Shown here: one piece after another, positions 1 to 8,622 of the stretch
How the letters are laid out: every line of letters begins with the position of its first letter
Numbering within the stretch: position 1 is the stretch's first letter
Program-made: the position numbers and the translations under genes
Assembly: GCA_049607205.1 (NCBI GenBank)
Contig: JBMYWH010000006.1
Location: 1-64,000 of the forward strand
Reading direction: 5' to 3'
DNA: 64,000 bases
From: JBELHR01 sp049607205
GTDB taxonomy: Bacteria; Bacteroidota; Bacteroidia; Flavobacteriales; Flavobacteriaceae
Notes under the pieces: model-generated
Told to the model about the DNA's origin: nothing
What the model saw: only the letters and a program-made list of their open reading frames with translations
The model's database searches: none

Positions 1-1
1 T

Positions 2-97
2 GATTTTCTCTTTTCCTTTGACGCCTTAAAACAAGCAGCTCAAGGAAAAGAAATGACTAAAGAACTCGTTTGGTCCATCATAAGAGCTCAAAAATAA
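2..97 (+). CDS. C-terminal fragment of an unidentified protein
   Basis: An open frame enters from the left edge and ends at TAA (95-97), giving the last 31 residues of a protein (ends ...WSIIRAQK). It is followed at once by a strong hairpin terminator, which supports it being a real gene end. The fragment is too short to assign a family. Only the C-terminus is in the window. Confidence 0.6.
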   Translation, partial: DFLFSFDALKQAAQGKEMTKELVWSIIRAQK

Positions 98-129
98 AAA
101 AAGCCAAGAATTGAAATTCTTGGCTTTTT
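98..129. terminator. Bidirectional intrinsic terminator
   Basis: The 14-nt arms 98-111 and 116-129 (core AAGCCAAGAAT / ATTCTTGGCTT) are perfectly complementary around a 4-nt loop and are flanked by A-runs on the left and T-runs on the right. It can end both the incoming plus-strand gene and the minus-strand lon gene. Confidence 0.85.
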
Positions 130-143
130 AATTAGACTTCTAA

Positions 144-2606
144 TTAGTCTACAAACTTAATAGCTTTCTTTACTTTTTGCTTGGTTAGCGCCAAGTCGAT
201 CACTTCAGACATTTCATCTACAAAGTGGAAGGTCATCCCCTTCAAGTAAGCAGGCTTAATTTCCTCAATATCTTTTCTATTGTCTTTACATAGAATAATT
301 TCTTTAATCCCCGCACGCTTCGCTGCCAAAATCTTTTCCTTAATTCCTCCTACAGGTAATACTTTACCTCTCAAAGTAATCTCACCAGTCATGGCTAACT
401 TAGATTTAACTTTGCGCTGAGTAAACACAGAAACCAATGAAGTTAACATAGTAATACCCGCACTTGGTCCATCCTTAGGAGTAGCTCCTTCAGGAACGTG
501 AATATGTACTTTATAAGTCTCTAAAACCTTAGGATCAATCCCGAACTCAGAGGCATGTGCCTTGATATACTCCATGGCAATTGTAGCAGACTCTTTCATC
601 ACCTTTCCTAAGTTACCGGTAATGGATAAACCACCATTCTTATTCTTAGATAAAATAGATTCAATAAATAGAATATCACCTCCAACACTCGTCCACGCTA
701 AACCTGTAACGACACCAGCAGTATCATTATTCTCATATTTATCACGTTCTAATCGCGCTGGTCCTAGAATATCCTCAATCTTTTCGTTTGAAATTTTAAC
801 AGCATACTCCTCCTCCATCGCAATAGACTTAGCAGCATATCGAACTAATTTAGCAATGCGTTTCTCAAGAGTTCTAACTCCTGATTCACGAGTATATCCT
901 TCAATAACTTTTTCTAATTGAGCTTTTCCTAACTGTAGGTCCTTTGAACTTAATCCATGTTCCTTTAATTGCTTTGGCAACAAATGCTTCTTAGCTATCT
1001 CTAACTTTTCTTCTATAGTATAACCCGAAACATTAATTAGCTCCATACGGTCTCTCAAAGCCCAAGGAATTTGTCCTAAGTTATTCGCAGTTGCTATGAA
1101 AAGTACCTTAGAAAGATCATATCCTACTTCTAAATAATTATCATAGAATTTATCATTTTGTTCTGGGTCAAGAACCTCCAACATCGCAGAAGAAGGATCC
1201 CCATTATGAGAAGAAGATAATTTATCAATCTCATCTAAAACAAAGACAGGATTTGAAGTTCCAGCTTTCTTCATATTTTGAATGACACGTCCAGGCATCG
1301 CTCCAATATAAGTCTTACGATGTCCTCGGATCTCCGCCTCATCTCTTAAACCACCAAGAGCCATTCTAATATATTCTCTTCCTAAAGCTTCAGCAATTGA
1401 CTTTCCTAATGAGGTTTTCCCTACACCAGGAGGTCCATAAAGACAGATGATTGGAGATTTCATATCTCCTTTTAACTTGAGTACCGCTAAATGCTCAATA
1501 ATACGCTCTTTTACATCTTCTAAACCGGAATGATCACGATCCAAAATCTTCTGTGCACGTTTTAAATCAAATTGATCCTCAGAATACTCACTCCAAGGCA
1601 ATTCCAACATAATCTCTAAATAGTTTCTCTGAATACTGTATTCAGCTACTTGAGGATTCATGCGACGTAAACGCGAAATTTCCTTATCAAAGGTCTCTTG
1701 AGCTTCTTTAGTCCAAACCTTAGACTTTGACGCCTGAACCAACTCATCGATTTCCTCCTCATGAGAAACATTTCCAAGTTCATCTTGTATCGTTTTGAGC
1801 TGTTGATTCAGATAATACTCTCTCTGTTGTTGATCCATATCAACACGAGTTTTACTTTGAATATCATTCTTAAGCTCTAGACGCTGTAGCTCTTTCTTAA
1901 GACGTTTTATAGTCAAAAGCGCTCTTTGCTTCAAATCGTTAACCTCTAATAAACCTTGTTTATCATTGGTATTCAAATTCATATTGGCTGAAATGAAATT
2001 CACTAAAAAAGAATCACTCTGTATATTCTTGATCGCAAAAGATGCTTCAGACGGGATGTTTGGATTCTCTTGAATCACTTCAAGAGCTAACTCTTTCACC
2101 GAATCCATAATTGCTTTAAACTCCTTCTTGTCAAAGATTTCTCTATTTTCAGGAAATTCTTTAGTCGTCGCCATGATATAAGGATCTTCTTGGATAACTT
2201 GATCAATCTCAAAGCGTTTTTTCCCTTGAATAATCACAGTTGTATTTCCATCGGGCATCTTAAGAACTCTTAAGATTTGAGCAACTACTCCTACCTTAAA
2301 AATATCATCGACTCCTGGATTTTCTACTTCCTCATCCTTTTGAGCTACAACACCAATAATTTTATCTCCTTCATTAGCCGCTTTAATAAGTTCAATAGAT
2401 TTATCTCTACCCGCCGTAATAGGAATTACTACTCCTGGAAATAAAACGGTATTTCTAAGTGGTAAAATTGGCAACTTTTCAGGGATGCCTTCTTTATTAA
2501 TCTCCTCTTCATCCTCAGCAGTCATTAACGGTATTAATTCAGACTCATCGTCTAAAATATTCTGTAAGGACAAACTGTCAATATTTATTAATTTTGGTTT
2601 CTTCAT
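144..2606 (-). CDS. lon: ATP-dependent protease La (Lon)
   Basis: Cytoplasmic AAA+ serine protease that degrades misfolded and short-lived regulatory proteins. The 820 residues show the Lon N-terminal substrate-binding domain (about 40-240), a coiled linker, an AAA+ module with Walker A GPPGVGKT at about 391 and Walker B VFVLDEID at about 454, and the S16 peptidase domain with the catalytic Ser in KDGPSAG (about S715) and Lys in GGIKEKIL (about K758). Both catalytic residues and the nucleotide-binding motifs are intact. The length is normal for bacterial Lon. It is divergent from the ECF sigma gene. I saw no clear TAnnTTTG box before its ATG, so a stress-type promoter is possible but unproven. 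Confidence 0.98.
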   Translation of the reverse strand: MKKPKLINIDSLSLQNILDDESELIPLMTAEDEEEINKEGIPEKLPILPLRNTVLFPGVVIPITAGRDKSIELIKAANEGDKIIGVVAQKDEEVENPGVDDIFKVGVVAQILRVLKMPDGNTTVIIQGKKRFEIDQVIQEDPYIMATTKEFPENREIFDKKEFKAIMDSVKELALEVIQENPNIPSEASFAIKNIQSDSFLVNFISANMNLNTNDKQGLLEVNDLKQRALLTIKRLKKELQRLELKNDIQSKTRVDMDQQQREYYLNQQLKTIQDELGNVSHEEEIDELVQASKSKVWTKEAQETFDKEISRLRRMNPQVAEYSIQRNYLEIMLELPWSEYSEDQFDLKRAQKILDRDHSGLEDVKERIIEHLAVLKLKGDMKSPIICLYGPPGVGKTSLGKSIAEALGREYIRMALGGLRDEAEIRGHRKTYIGAMPGRVIQNMKKAGTSNPVFVLDEIDKLSSSHNGDPSSAMLEVLDPEQNDKFYDNYLEVGYDLSKVLFIATANNLGQIPWALRDRMELINVSGYTIEEKLEIAKKHLLPKQLKEHGLSSKDLQLGKAQLEKVIEGYTRESGVRTLEKRIAKLVRYAAKSIAMEEEYAVKISNEKIEDILGPARLERDKYENNDTAGVVTGLAWTSVGGDILFIESILSKNKNGGLSITGNLGKVMKESATIAMEYIKAHASEFGIDPKVLETYKVHIHVPEGATPKDGPSAGITMLTSLVSVFTQRKVKSKLAMTGEITLRGKVLPVGGIKEKILAAKRAGIKEIILCKDNRKDIEEIKPAYLKGMTFHFVDEMSEVIDLALTKQKVKKAIKFVD

Positions 2607-2787
2607 AAGTATATATATGTCAATTTGGCACTGATTATTGTATCTATTCTTTCAAACACTTTTTAAAAGAAATGCAAACACATAAAAATCAATGCCTTAA
2701 CGTTCAAACTAATTCTATTACTTAGATAAGATTCAATTCTTATGCCAATTATTCATAAGTCAGTAAATTAATTATTTACTTTGAACT

Positions 2788-2814
2788 GTAACATTTCAAA
2801 AAGCCATAGGTCTC
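2788..2814 (+). promoter_or_regulatory. Possible ECF-type autoregulatory promoter
   Basis: In the 226-bp lon/sigma divergent gap, GTAACA (2788-2793) is followed after 16 nt by GTCTC (2810-2814), 18 nt before the sigma ATG. A GTAAC-like -35 with a GTC-like -10 resembles ECF-dependent promoters, which often drive their own sigma gene. No canonical TAnnTTTG box fits here; a TACTTTG lacks one spacer base. This is tentative. Confidence 0.25.
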
Positions 2815-2832
2815 TAGAATAGAAAACCAATT

Positions 2833-3408
2833 ATGAAAAACCCTAACCACGACATTAAGCCGCTATTAGACGCATGCAGTCAAAGAGAATCCTGGGCTCA
2901 AATGGAACTCTATAATAGATATAGCAAGGCCATGTTTAATGTCGCACTAAGGATTTTGGATGATCGTATGGAAGCAGAAGACATGATGCAAGAAGCCTTC
3001 TTAAAAGCATTCGATAAAATTGATCAGTTTTCTAGAGAAGTAAGTTTTGGAGCTTGGCTCAAAAAAATTGTAGTCAACAAATCATTGACACAATTAAAAA
3101 AGAACAAACATCAAAACACTTGGGTTACTCTGGACGAAGAGCGAATGGATTTAGACACTTCTTCTAATGAAAGTTCTATCATCGACTACAGTGATTTAAA
3201 AGTCAAGCAAGTAAAATATTGCATAGAAAGATTAAAAGAGAATTATAGAATTGTACTAAGTCTAAACCTTATCGAAGGTTATGATTTAGAAGAAATTGCT
3301 CAAATTATGGATTTGAACTACGGAAACGTAAGGGTTTTGGTCTCCAGAGCTAAAAGTAAATTGAAGTCTGAATTATTAAGTAGAAAAAGTCATGGATCAA
3401 TTGGATAA
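2833..3408 (+). CDS. ECF-family RNA polymerase sigma factor
   Basis: A 191-residue sigma-70 family factor with only regions 2 and 4, as in ECF sigmas. Region 2 (about 24-90) includes DRMEAEDMMQEAFLKAF, which resembles the core-binding and -10 recognition helices. Region 4 (about 127-183) has a helix-turn-helix ending in YGNVRVLVSRAKSKL for -35 recognition. It is the first gene of a three-gene operon. Its 3' end overlaps the next gene by 17 nt, which suggests translational coupling with a membrane protein that may be its anti-sigma factor. The target regulon cannot be read from the sequence. Confidence 0.9.
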   Translation: MKNPNHDIKPLLDACSQRESWAQMELYNRYSKAMFNVALRILDDRMEAEDMMQEAFLKAFDKIDQFSREVSFGAWLKKIVVNKSLTQLKKNKHQNTWVTLDEERMDLDTSSNESSIIDYSDLKVKQVKYCIERLKENYRIVLSLNLIEGYDLEEIAQIMDLNYGNVRVLVSRAKSKLKSELLSRKSHGSIG

Positions 3409-3937
3409 TTATTTCAAGAACACAAAGGAGGAGTTCAATACAGAACTCCCCAATCTGAATCATGAAGATAGATTTTTAGCAAAGCTTCAAAAGCAAAATG
3501 AGAGATCCGCTAGAAAGTCTCCCAAAGGGAAATGGTGGATTCCATTAGCAGCTTGTTTTGCTCTAGGGGTAAGTTTTTACTTGGGGACTACTTTAAACCA
3601 GGAAGATAAAACTCCAGGAAGGTCACTGGCTGAAATTTCTCCTCAAATGCAAGAGACTCAGTTTTTTTACACTTCATTAATTCAAAAGGAAAAGAGACAG
3701 ATTCAAGCCTATAACAGTGAAAGCAATGAAAATCAAATTAAGTCAAGTTTTACCCAGCTTGAAAAACTAGAAGAAGACTACAAACAGTTAGAATTAAATT
3801 TAGACTTGGCACCTCAAAACAAACAAATTGTTGCTGCCATGATTCAAAACTATCAACTGAGAGTAAGAGTATTACAAGAATTATTAAATCGATTAGAACA
3901 AAACAAAAAACTAGAATATGAAAACTTTGGTATATAA
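3392..3937 (+). CDS. Single-pass membrane protein, probable anti-sigma-like factor
   Basis: A 181-residue protein with a charged cytoplasmic N-terminus (about 1-47), one transmembrane helix (about 48-66, WWIPLAACFALGVSFYLG) and a long Gln/Glu/Lys-rich external part likely to form a coiled coil (about 110-178). Gene order (downstream of an ECF sigma with a 17-nt overlap) and topology fit an anti-sigma factor holding the sigma at the membrane. No zinc anti-sigma motif (HxxxCxxC) is seen, so the anti-sigma role is inferred from context alone. It overlaps the next gene by 20 nt. Confidence 0.6.
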   Translation: MDQLDNYFKNTKEEFNTELPNLNHEDRFLAKLQKQNERSARKSPKGKWWIPLAACFALGVSFYLGTTLNQEDKTPGRSLAEISPQMQETQFFYTSLIQKEKRQIQAYNSESNENQIKSSFTQLEKLEEDYKQLELNLDLAPQNKQIVAAMIQNYQLRVRVLQELLNRLEQNKKLEYENFGI

Positions 3938-4982
3938 TTTAATGATCATCTTAGCGATGAGTATTTCTCTACCTGGCCATGCAAATACTGAACCAGTAGC
4001 AGGCAAGCACCAAGAGAAAAAAACAGTCACAGAAACTTTTGAAGTCAATGCGGATGCCCTTGTTTCTCTAAAAAGTAAATTTGGAGATATGGAGATCAGG
4101 ACATGGGATGAGAATAAAGTGGTGATTGTTGTAGAAATTGAAGTAGAAGGATCCAATGAAAGAAAAGTAAAGGATGCTCTAGAGCGCATTGAAATTGACA
4201 TAGAAGGATCAAGAAGCTTAGTAAGTGCAAAGACTAAATTCAACAATCCAAATCGAGGTTGGGGTAATAATTTGAGTTATTCGGTAAACTACACCGTCAA
4301 AATGCCCAAATCCAACTCGCTTGATGCAAGTAACGATTACGGTAGTTTCATCTTAAACGAACTTGATGGAAGCTCACAAATCAATTGTGACTATGGTAAA
4401 GTGATCATTGGTAAATTAAATCATCAGGATAATGATATCAACATGGACTATACTAACAATTCCAGTATTGACTATATCAAATCCGCTAGTATCAATGCGG
4501 ACTATTCTGACCTAAGTGTTGAACGGGCTGAAGACATTGATTTGAACGCGGATTATTCTAACATGAAATTCGAACAAGTAAAAACACTCAATTTTAATGT
4601 GGACTACGGTAAAGTAATTGTCGGAAAGGCCGGAAGAATGATCGGAAACTCTGATTATACTAATGTAAAAATAGCTTATTTACTCTCTGGAATTGATTTA
4701 AACATGGATTATGGAGGCTTAAAAATCGAAAAACTAGATAGTAATTTCGACAGACTAGAAGCCTCAGTATCTTATACAAATATTAAAGTAGGTATAGAAG
4801 AACAAAGCTCTTTTGATTTTGACATCAGCCTTTCTTATGGAGATTTCGATTATGGAGATGGATACCAATTTAAACAAAAGATTAGAGACGGATCAAAAAG
4901 AAAGTATATTGGAACCAAAGGTTCTAATGCTAAGGGAAAAGTCTATATAAAAACCAGCTATGGAGATGTAGATTTTGATTAA
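3918..4982 (+). CDS. Secreted beta-solenoid protein (DUF4097/GIN-like)
   Basis: A 354-residue exported protein with an N-terminal signal peptide (about 1-22, ending LPGHA). After an N-terminal beta region it contains about ten degenerate repeats of 17-21 residues, each carrying an N/S-x-D/S-Y-G/S/T signature followed by alternating hydrophobics (NDYGSF, CDYGKV, MDYTNN, ADYSDL, ADYSNM, VDYGKV, SDYTNV, MDYGGL, SYTNIK, SYGDFD, SYGDVD). This is the layout of a right-handed beta-helix as in DUF4097/putative adhesin domains. It ends an operon with the ECF sigma and membrane protein, so it may be an envelope-stress effector or sensor. The exact function is unknown. Confidence 0.7.
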   Translation: MKTLVYNLMIILAMSISLPGHANTEPVAGKHQEKKTVTETFEVNADALVSLKSKFGDMEIRTWDENKVVIVVEIEVEGSNERKVKDALERIEIDIEGSRSLVSAKTKFNNPNRGWGNNLSYSVNYTVKMPKSNSLDASNDYGSFILNELDGSSQINCDYGKVIIGKLNHQDNDINMDYTNNSSIDYIKSASINADYSDLSVERAEDIDLNADYSNMKFEQVKTLNFNVDYGKVIVGKAGRMIGNSDYTNVKIAYLLSGIDLNMDYGGLKIEKLDSNFDRLEASVSYTNIKVGIEEQSSFDFDISLSYGDFDYGDGYQFKQKIRDGSKRKYIGTKGSNAKGKVYIKTSYGDVDFD

Positions 4983-5017
4983 AAAAAAAGCGATCCTTAA
5001 ACGGATCGCTTTTTTTT
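4983..5017. terminator. Bidirectional intrinsic terminator
   Basis: Arms AAGCGATCC (4988-4996) and GGATCGCTT (5003-5011) pair around a 6-nt loop, with an A-run on the left and a T-run on the right. It lies between the convergent solenoid gene and the GlmU-like gene and overlaps the stop codon of the latter. Confidence 0.85.
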
Positions 5018-6200
5018 ATTTTGATTCCCAGTTTCTAAATCCACTGGTTTGTTGAAATACTTCTTCAAGGATACTCTCCTCCTCTTTATCAAATTCCAAT
5101 CCTTTTCTTTGCATCACAAGTTTTGCCGTTTCAATAACTTTATTCATTCTATAAGTAATGAATTTCCCTGAACCTCCCCAGGCAAAAGATGGAATAAAAT
5201 TACGTTGATATCCCGATCCAAAGATATTGGCTGCAACTCCGGTAACTGTACCGGTATTAAACATGGTATTAATTCCACATTTCGAATGATCTCCCATGAT
5301 CAAACCACAAAACTGCAGACCTGTAGGACTAAACCCTTCACGGTCATAATCCCATAATTTAACCTCTGCATAATTATTCTTTAGATTCGAATTATTCGTA
5401 TCCGCTCCCAGGTTACACCACTGTCCTAATACCGAATCACCTAAATAACCTTCATGTCCTTTAGAGGAATATCCGAAAACAACAGAGTTTTTTACTTCTC
5501 CTCCAATAGTACATTTAGGCCCTATAGAAACAGGTCCATAGATTTTTGCTCCCATTTTTAAAACGGAATTAGGCCCTAAATGTAAAGGTCCTCTTATAAA
5601 AGTCCCCTCCATAACTAAGGCATCTTTATCAATGTATACAGGTCCTGTAGTTGTATTAATGCTCGCACCTTCAATCTGTGCACCTTCTTCAATAAAAATA
5701 AGCTTAGGATCACCTAAAACACGATTTGTTTCAGAGAGTTCTTCAGAGGTACGATCCTCAGTAAGACGTGTAAAATCCTCTCGAATAACTTTATCATTAT
5801 AATTAAACAAATCATAAGGTCGACTAATTTCAATTAAATCATTCTCTAAAGAAATTGCCTCAAACTCGTTTAAATTTGGTTCATTGTCTTCTAAATCACA
5901 AAAGGCAAGTAAACGATCACCCAAAACAATTTTTTGTCGTGGTTGAAGAGATTTAAGCACCTCCGTATAATCCTCATCAGGAATAAAACTGGCATCCACA
6001 AATACATTAACTTCCAATTCAACCATTGGATAACGCTCGGATAAATATTCCTCAGTAATTGTAGAAGTAGTCGTACCTAAAAGACTTTCATACTTTTCAC
6101 GAATAGTAGAAAGACCAATTCTCAAATCGGCAACGGGTCTGGTAAAAGTTAAAGGTTTCAAACCCTCTCTGTTGGGTCCGTCGAATAAAATAAAATTCAT
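5016..6200 (-). CDS. GlmU-like sugar nucleotidyltransferase/acyltransferase (Bacteroidota type)
   Basis: A 394-residue protein of the alternative GlmU family found in Bacteroidota, predicted to act in UDP-N-acetylglucosamine synthesis or a related sugar-nucleotide step in the cytoplasm. The N-terminus (MNFILFDGPNREGLKPLTFTRP) replaces the usual LAAGxGTRM loop of GlmU. From about residue 165 the protein becomes a left-handed beta-helix with hexapeptide repeats (for example GPVYIDKDALVMEGT and GPLHLGPNSVLKMGAK), typical of acyltransferases. It starts 4 nt after the EamA stop, so the two are probably cotranscribed. Whether both activities are present cannot be told from the sequence. Confidence 0.8.
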   Translation of the reverse strand: MNFILFDGPNREGLKPLTFTRPVADLRIGLSTIREKYESLLGTTTSTITEEYLSERYPMVELEVNVFVDASFIPDEDYTEVLKSLQPRQKIVLGDRLLAFCDLEDNEPNLNEFEAISLENDLIEISRPYDLFNYNDKVIREDFTRLTEDRTSEELSETNRVLGDPKLIFIEEGAQIEGASINTTTGPVYIDKDALVMEGTFIRGPLHLGPNSVLKMGAKIYGPVSIGPKCTIGGEVKNSVVFGYSSKGHEGYLGDSVLGQWCNLGADTNNSNLKNNYAEVKLWDYDREGFSPTGLQFCGLIMGDHSKCGINTMFNTGTVTGVAANIFGSGYQRNFIPSFAWGGSGKFITYRMNKVIETAKLVMQRKGLEFDKEEESILEEVFQQTSGFRNWESK

Positions 6201-6204
6201 AGCA

Positions 6205-7089
6205 CTAATTTTTAATCTTTTTAAAGCTTTGCAAGTTCACTAATACTAAACCAAATAAAATAATAATAAACCCTAAATAATGTCCAGTAGTAAATATTTC
6301 GTTGTTCAAATAAACTCCTAAAATAATTCCGAATACAGGTACTAAATAATTATTTAAACTTGCAAAGGTCGGTCCTGCTTCACGCACTAAGTATAAATAC
6401 ATATAGTAAACAATACCCGATGCAAATGATCCAAGTAACACTAATTTCCACCATAAATCAGTACTAATAGCACTAAAGTGATTATCCATAAACACAAAAG
6501 GTAATGTCACTAGAGATGAAGTTACTAATATAGCTCGAGTAAATCTTAAACTAGGAACTTCTTTTGGGATTTTACCCATTAGAATTAAGGAAATACTAAA
6601 ACCGAAGGCCCCAATTAATATAAATCCTACATGAAGTAAGCTTAAGTCATGCTCTTGTAACAAATCTTGATATACCAATACTACAATCCCACTAAAACCA
6701 ACTAAGATTCCTAAAAATTCCATTTTAGAAATAGGTCTTCCATTGATGAAATAATCCATCACTATAGTCATTAGGGGAATACTAGCCATCAGTACTGCGG
6801 TCACACTACTTGACACTTCCTGTTGACCGAAACCATTCATTACAAAAGGAATTACTGATTCAGTAAAAGTCAGAGCAATTAAAAGATAAACCAAATTCTT
6901 GGTCCATTTAATAGCAGGTTCGTTTACCATTGGTAATAATAAAATTAAACTCAAAGCTATCGCACCAAAAGTAACACGATAAAAAGCTAATTCATAGGGG
7001 CTAATTACTTGAACGGCCTCATCATTCAAAATAAACTGACTTCCCCAAATAGCAGCAATACCTACGAGTAATAAAAACTTTTTTAACAT
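6205..7089 (-). CDS. EamA/DMT-family inner-membrane transporter
   Basis: A drug/metabolite-transporter superfamily permease of about 294 residues with ten predicted hydrophobic segments in two EamA repeats. The start is placed at the ATG of MLKKFLLLVG (7087-7089). The frame is open further, to an ATG at 7125, but that extension runs through a TTGA-N17-TACTTTTG promoter (7110-7138), so the upstream ATG would not be on the transcript. Substrate is unknown. The GlmU-like gene follows 4 nt downstream, probably in the same transcript. Confidence 0.85.
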   Translation of the reverse strand: MLKKFLLLVGIAAIWGSQFILNDEAVQVISPYELAFYRVTFGAIALSLILLLPMVNEPAIKWTKNLVYLLIALTFTESVIPFVMNGFGQQEVSSSVTAVLMASIPLMTIVMDYFINGRPISKMEFLGILVGFSGIVVLVYQDLLQEHDLSLLHVGFILIGAFGFSISLILMGKIPKEVPSLRFTRAILVTSSLVTLPFVFMDNHFSAISTDLWWKLVLLGSFASGIVYYMYLYLVREAGPTFASLNNYLVPVFGIILGVYLNNEIFTTGHYLGFIIILFGLVLVNLQSFKKIKN

Positions 7090-7109
7090 AATAAATTGTA
7101 ATTTCATTG

Positions 7110-7138
7110 CAAAAGTACGACACATTAGATAAAATCAA
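7110..7138 (-). promoter_or_regulatory. Bacteroidota sigma promoter for the EamA gene
   Basis: Reading the minus strand, TTGA (7138-7135), a 17-nt spacer and TACTTTTG (7117-7110) match the Bacteroidota -33/-7 consensus TTG-N(17-23)-TAnnTTTG. The -7 box ends 20 nt before the chosen ATG at 7089. This is one of the best complete promoters in the window and decides the gene start. It lies just 9 nt from the divergent cytochrome start. Confidence 0.75.
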
Positions 7139-7146
7139 CTTATCCA

Positions 7147-7500
7147 ATGAAAAAACTATTATTTATTTTTTGTTTTTGCACTTTGTGCATCTCATGTTCA
7201 GACAATTCGGATGACATGCAGTCAGAGCTTCCTATGGAAGAAGAAATTGAACTGAGTGGAATAACTTACAGTCAACATATAGCTCCCATTATGAGTGCCA
7301 ATTGTGTTTCCTGTCATGGAAATAATCCTTCCAATGGGGCTCCTATGTCATTGACCACCGCCGCACAAGTTAAATCAGCTATTCAAAATAACGGTCTCAT
7401 TTCAAGTGTAGAATCAGGAAACATGCCTCCTTCTGGTAGTTTATCTCCCATGGAAATAGCAAGCCTCAAAACCTGGGAAACGGAAGGCTTTACAGATTAA
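7147..7500 (+). CDS. Small c-type cytochrome lipoprotein
   Basis: A 117-residue exported protein. The N-terminus is a lipoprotein signal ending in LCISC (Cys17 as lipid anchor), followed by an acidic linker. A single haem-binding motif CVSCH (Cys53, Cys56, His57) sits in the context YSQHIAPIMSANCVSCHG, and a likely distal Met lies in GNMPPSG (Met93). The layout is that of short membrane-anchored cytochrome c domains that shuttle electrons in the periplasm. The partner is unknown. Its last 11 nt overlap the convergent lycopene cyclase gene. Confidence 0.85.
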   Translation: MKKLLFIFCFCTLCISCSDNSDDMQSELPMEEEIELSGITYSQHIAPIMSANCVSCHGNNPSNGAPMSLTTAAQVKSAIQNNGLISSVESGNMPPSGSLSPMEIASLKTWETEGFTD

Positions 7501-8182
7501 ATTTCTTTGAGAAATATTTAGTCATCATAAGTGTTGGGTACAACATATTGAAAGCATAAAATACATCTTCCACAGGAATAGTTCCAAGACGTAATCCCAA
7601 GTTTTCGCTATTATTATACCAAACTACCGGGTCTTCAATAAAAGAACCTGTTAAGATACCATTGACTAAAAAGAAAGGAACTAAAATAATAAGAAAGCTC
7701 AAATAAAATCGGTTCAATTCATTATTAGGCTTAAACAATGACCAAATCATAAGGACTAGAAAGAAAACCCCATTAAACGTCGTATACTTCGCAGGAAAAT
7801 TATAAATAACTGCTACAAGAACTGAAAGAAATAGAAAAATGCTAATCCTCATTACAGTTCGATCTCCAATCAGCCATTTGGGTTTAAAGTAAGCCAACGA
7901 ATAGTGTATAAATAAACTTGAAAAAGGAATACAAAAGAAGAACAAAACTTCTTCCAAAGGTAAATGTCCTAAATAAATTCCAGTTAAATACTCTGGATTA
8001 AACCCCCAAACACCAATTTGAGTAAAGAACTCATCCCAAACCAAGAATACAAAAGCTACTATTGCTATAGACAGAAAAAAGGCTTTAAATTGTTTATAAA
8101 AAGCCATCTTTGGGTGAAAACTGTACAAGAAAGGAATTATGAAACTTCCTAAATCTAAGGATAAGTACAAATACTTCATCAT
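7490..8182 (-). CDS. crtYcd: Lycopene cyclase, fused CrtYc/CrtYd type
   Basis: An integral membrane enzyme of 230 residues expected to cyclise lycopene to beta-carotene. It has about seven hydrophobic segments and a clear internal twofold repeat of the lycopene-cyclase domain signature: GHLPLEEVLFFFCIP (about 72-86) and GTIPVEDVFYAFNML (about 200-214), with the paired acidic residues of the heterodimeric CrtYc/CrtYd and fungal CarRA enzymes. It is last in the crt operon; its start overlaps the crtZ stop by 4 nt. The 3' end overlaps the convergent cytochrome gene by 11 nt, leaving no room for a terminator between them. Confidence 0.9.
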   Translation of the reverse strand: MMKYLYLSLDLGSFIIPFLYSFHPKMAFYKQFKAFFLSIAIVAFVFLVWDEFFTQIGVWGFNPEYLTGIYLGHLPLEEVLFFFCIPFSSLFIHYSLAYFKPKWLIGDRTVMRISIFLFLSVLVAVIYNFPAKYTTFNGVFFLVLMIWSLFKPNNELNRFYLSFLIILVPFFLVNGILTGSFIEDPVVWYNNSENLGLRLGTIPVEDVFYAFNMLYPTLMMTKYFSKKFNL

Positions 8183-8619
8183 ATTTTAAAATATTTTTTT
8201 GGTACCCAAAGCATCCCAAAGCACTCTCCTTCTTCTTTACCTAAATGTTTATGATGTACTTTATGTGCCTTTCTAAGCCCTACTAAATATGGGTTTTTAG
8301 TCTTATTAAACCATTTAAATCTTTGATGAATGAGCACATCATGAATAAGAAAATATGCTATTCCATAAAATAGAATTCCAAGACCTATAAAAAATAAATA
8401 ATTCAACCCTCCTTGAAGTCCGAAATAAAAAAGCGTAATACTCGGAATCGCAAAGATCACAAAGAACACGTCATTTCTTTCAAAGATCCCAGCGTACTTG
8501 GGTTGATGATGATCGGCATGAAAATACCACATAAAACCATGCATAACATATTTATGTGTGCACCAAGTCACAATTTCCATCAGCAAAAATGTACCTAAAC
8601 AGATTAGAATAAAGCTCAT
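8179..8619 (-). CDS. crtZ: Beta-carotene 3-hydroxylase
   Basis: A non-haem di-iron membrane hydroxylase of the fatty acid hydroxylase superfamily, expected to turn beta-carotene into zeaxanthin. The 146 residues carry all four histidine clusters: HKYVMH (about 22-27), HADHH (34-38), HDVLIH (93-98) and HKVHHKH (119-125), set between hydrophobic helices. Length is normal for short CrtZ proteins. It sits 3 nt after the unknown operon gene and overlaps the cyclase gene by 4 nt, so it is translated with the other carotenoid enzymes. Confidence 0.94.
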   Translation of the reverse strand: MSFILICLGTFLLMEIVTWCTHKYVMHGFMWYFHADHHQPKYAGIFERNDVFFVIFAIPSITLFYFGLQGGLNYLFFIGLGILFYGIAYFLIHDVLIHQRFKWFNKTKNPYLVGLRKAHKVHHKHLGKEEGECFGMLWVPKKYFKI

Positions 8620-8622
8620 ATA

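Noticed and set aside
562..921. Long open frame on the plus strand, opposite lon
   Set aside because: It is antisense to the conserved Lon ATPase/protease region, has no promoter box, and its translation has no recognisable features. It is a shadow frame. The same holds for other frames inside conserved genes, such as 10350-10643, 13355-13558, 22617-22910 and 48915-49238.
3911..4246. Minus-strand open frame over the start of the solenoid gene
   Set aside because: It lies wholly against the signal peptide and first domain of a well-supported gene, and no promoter or terminator fits it.
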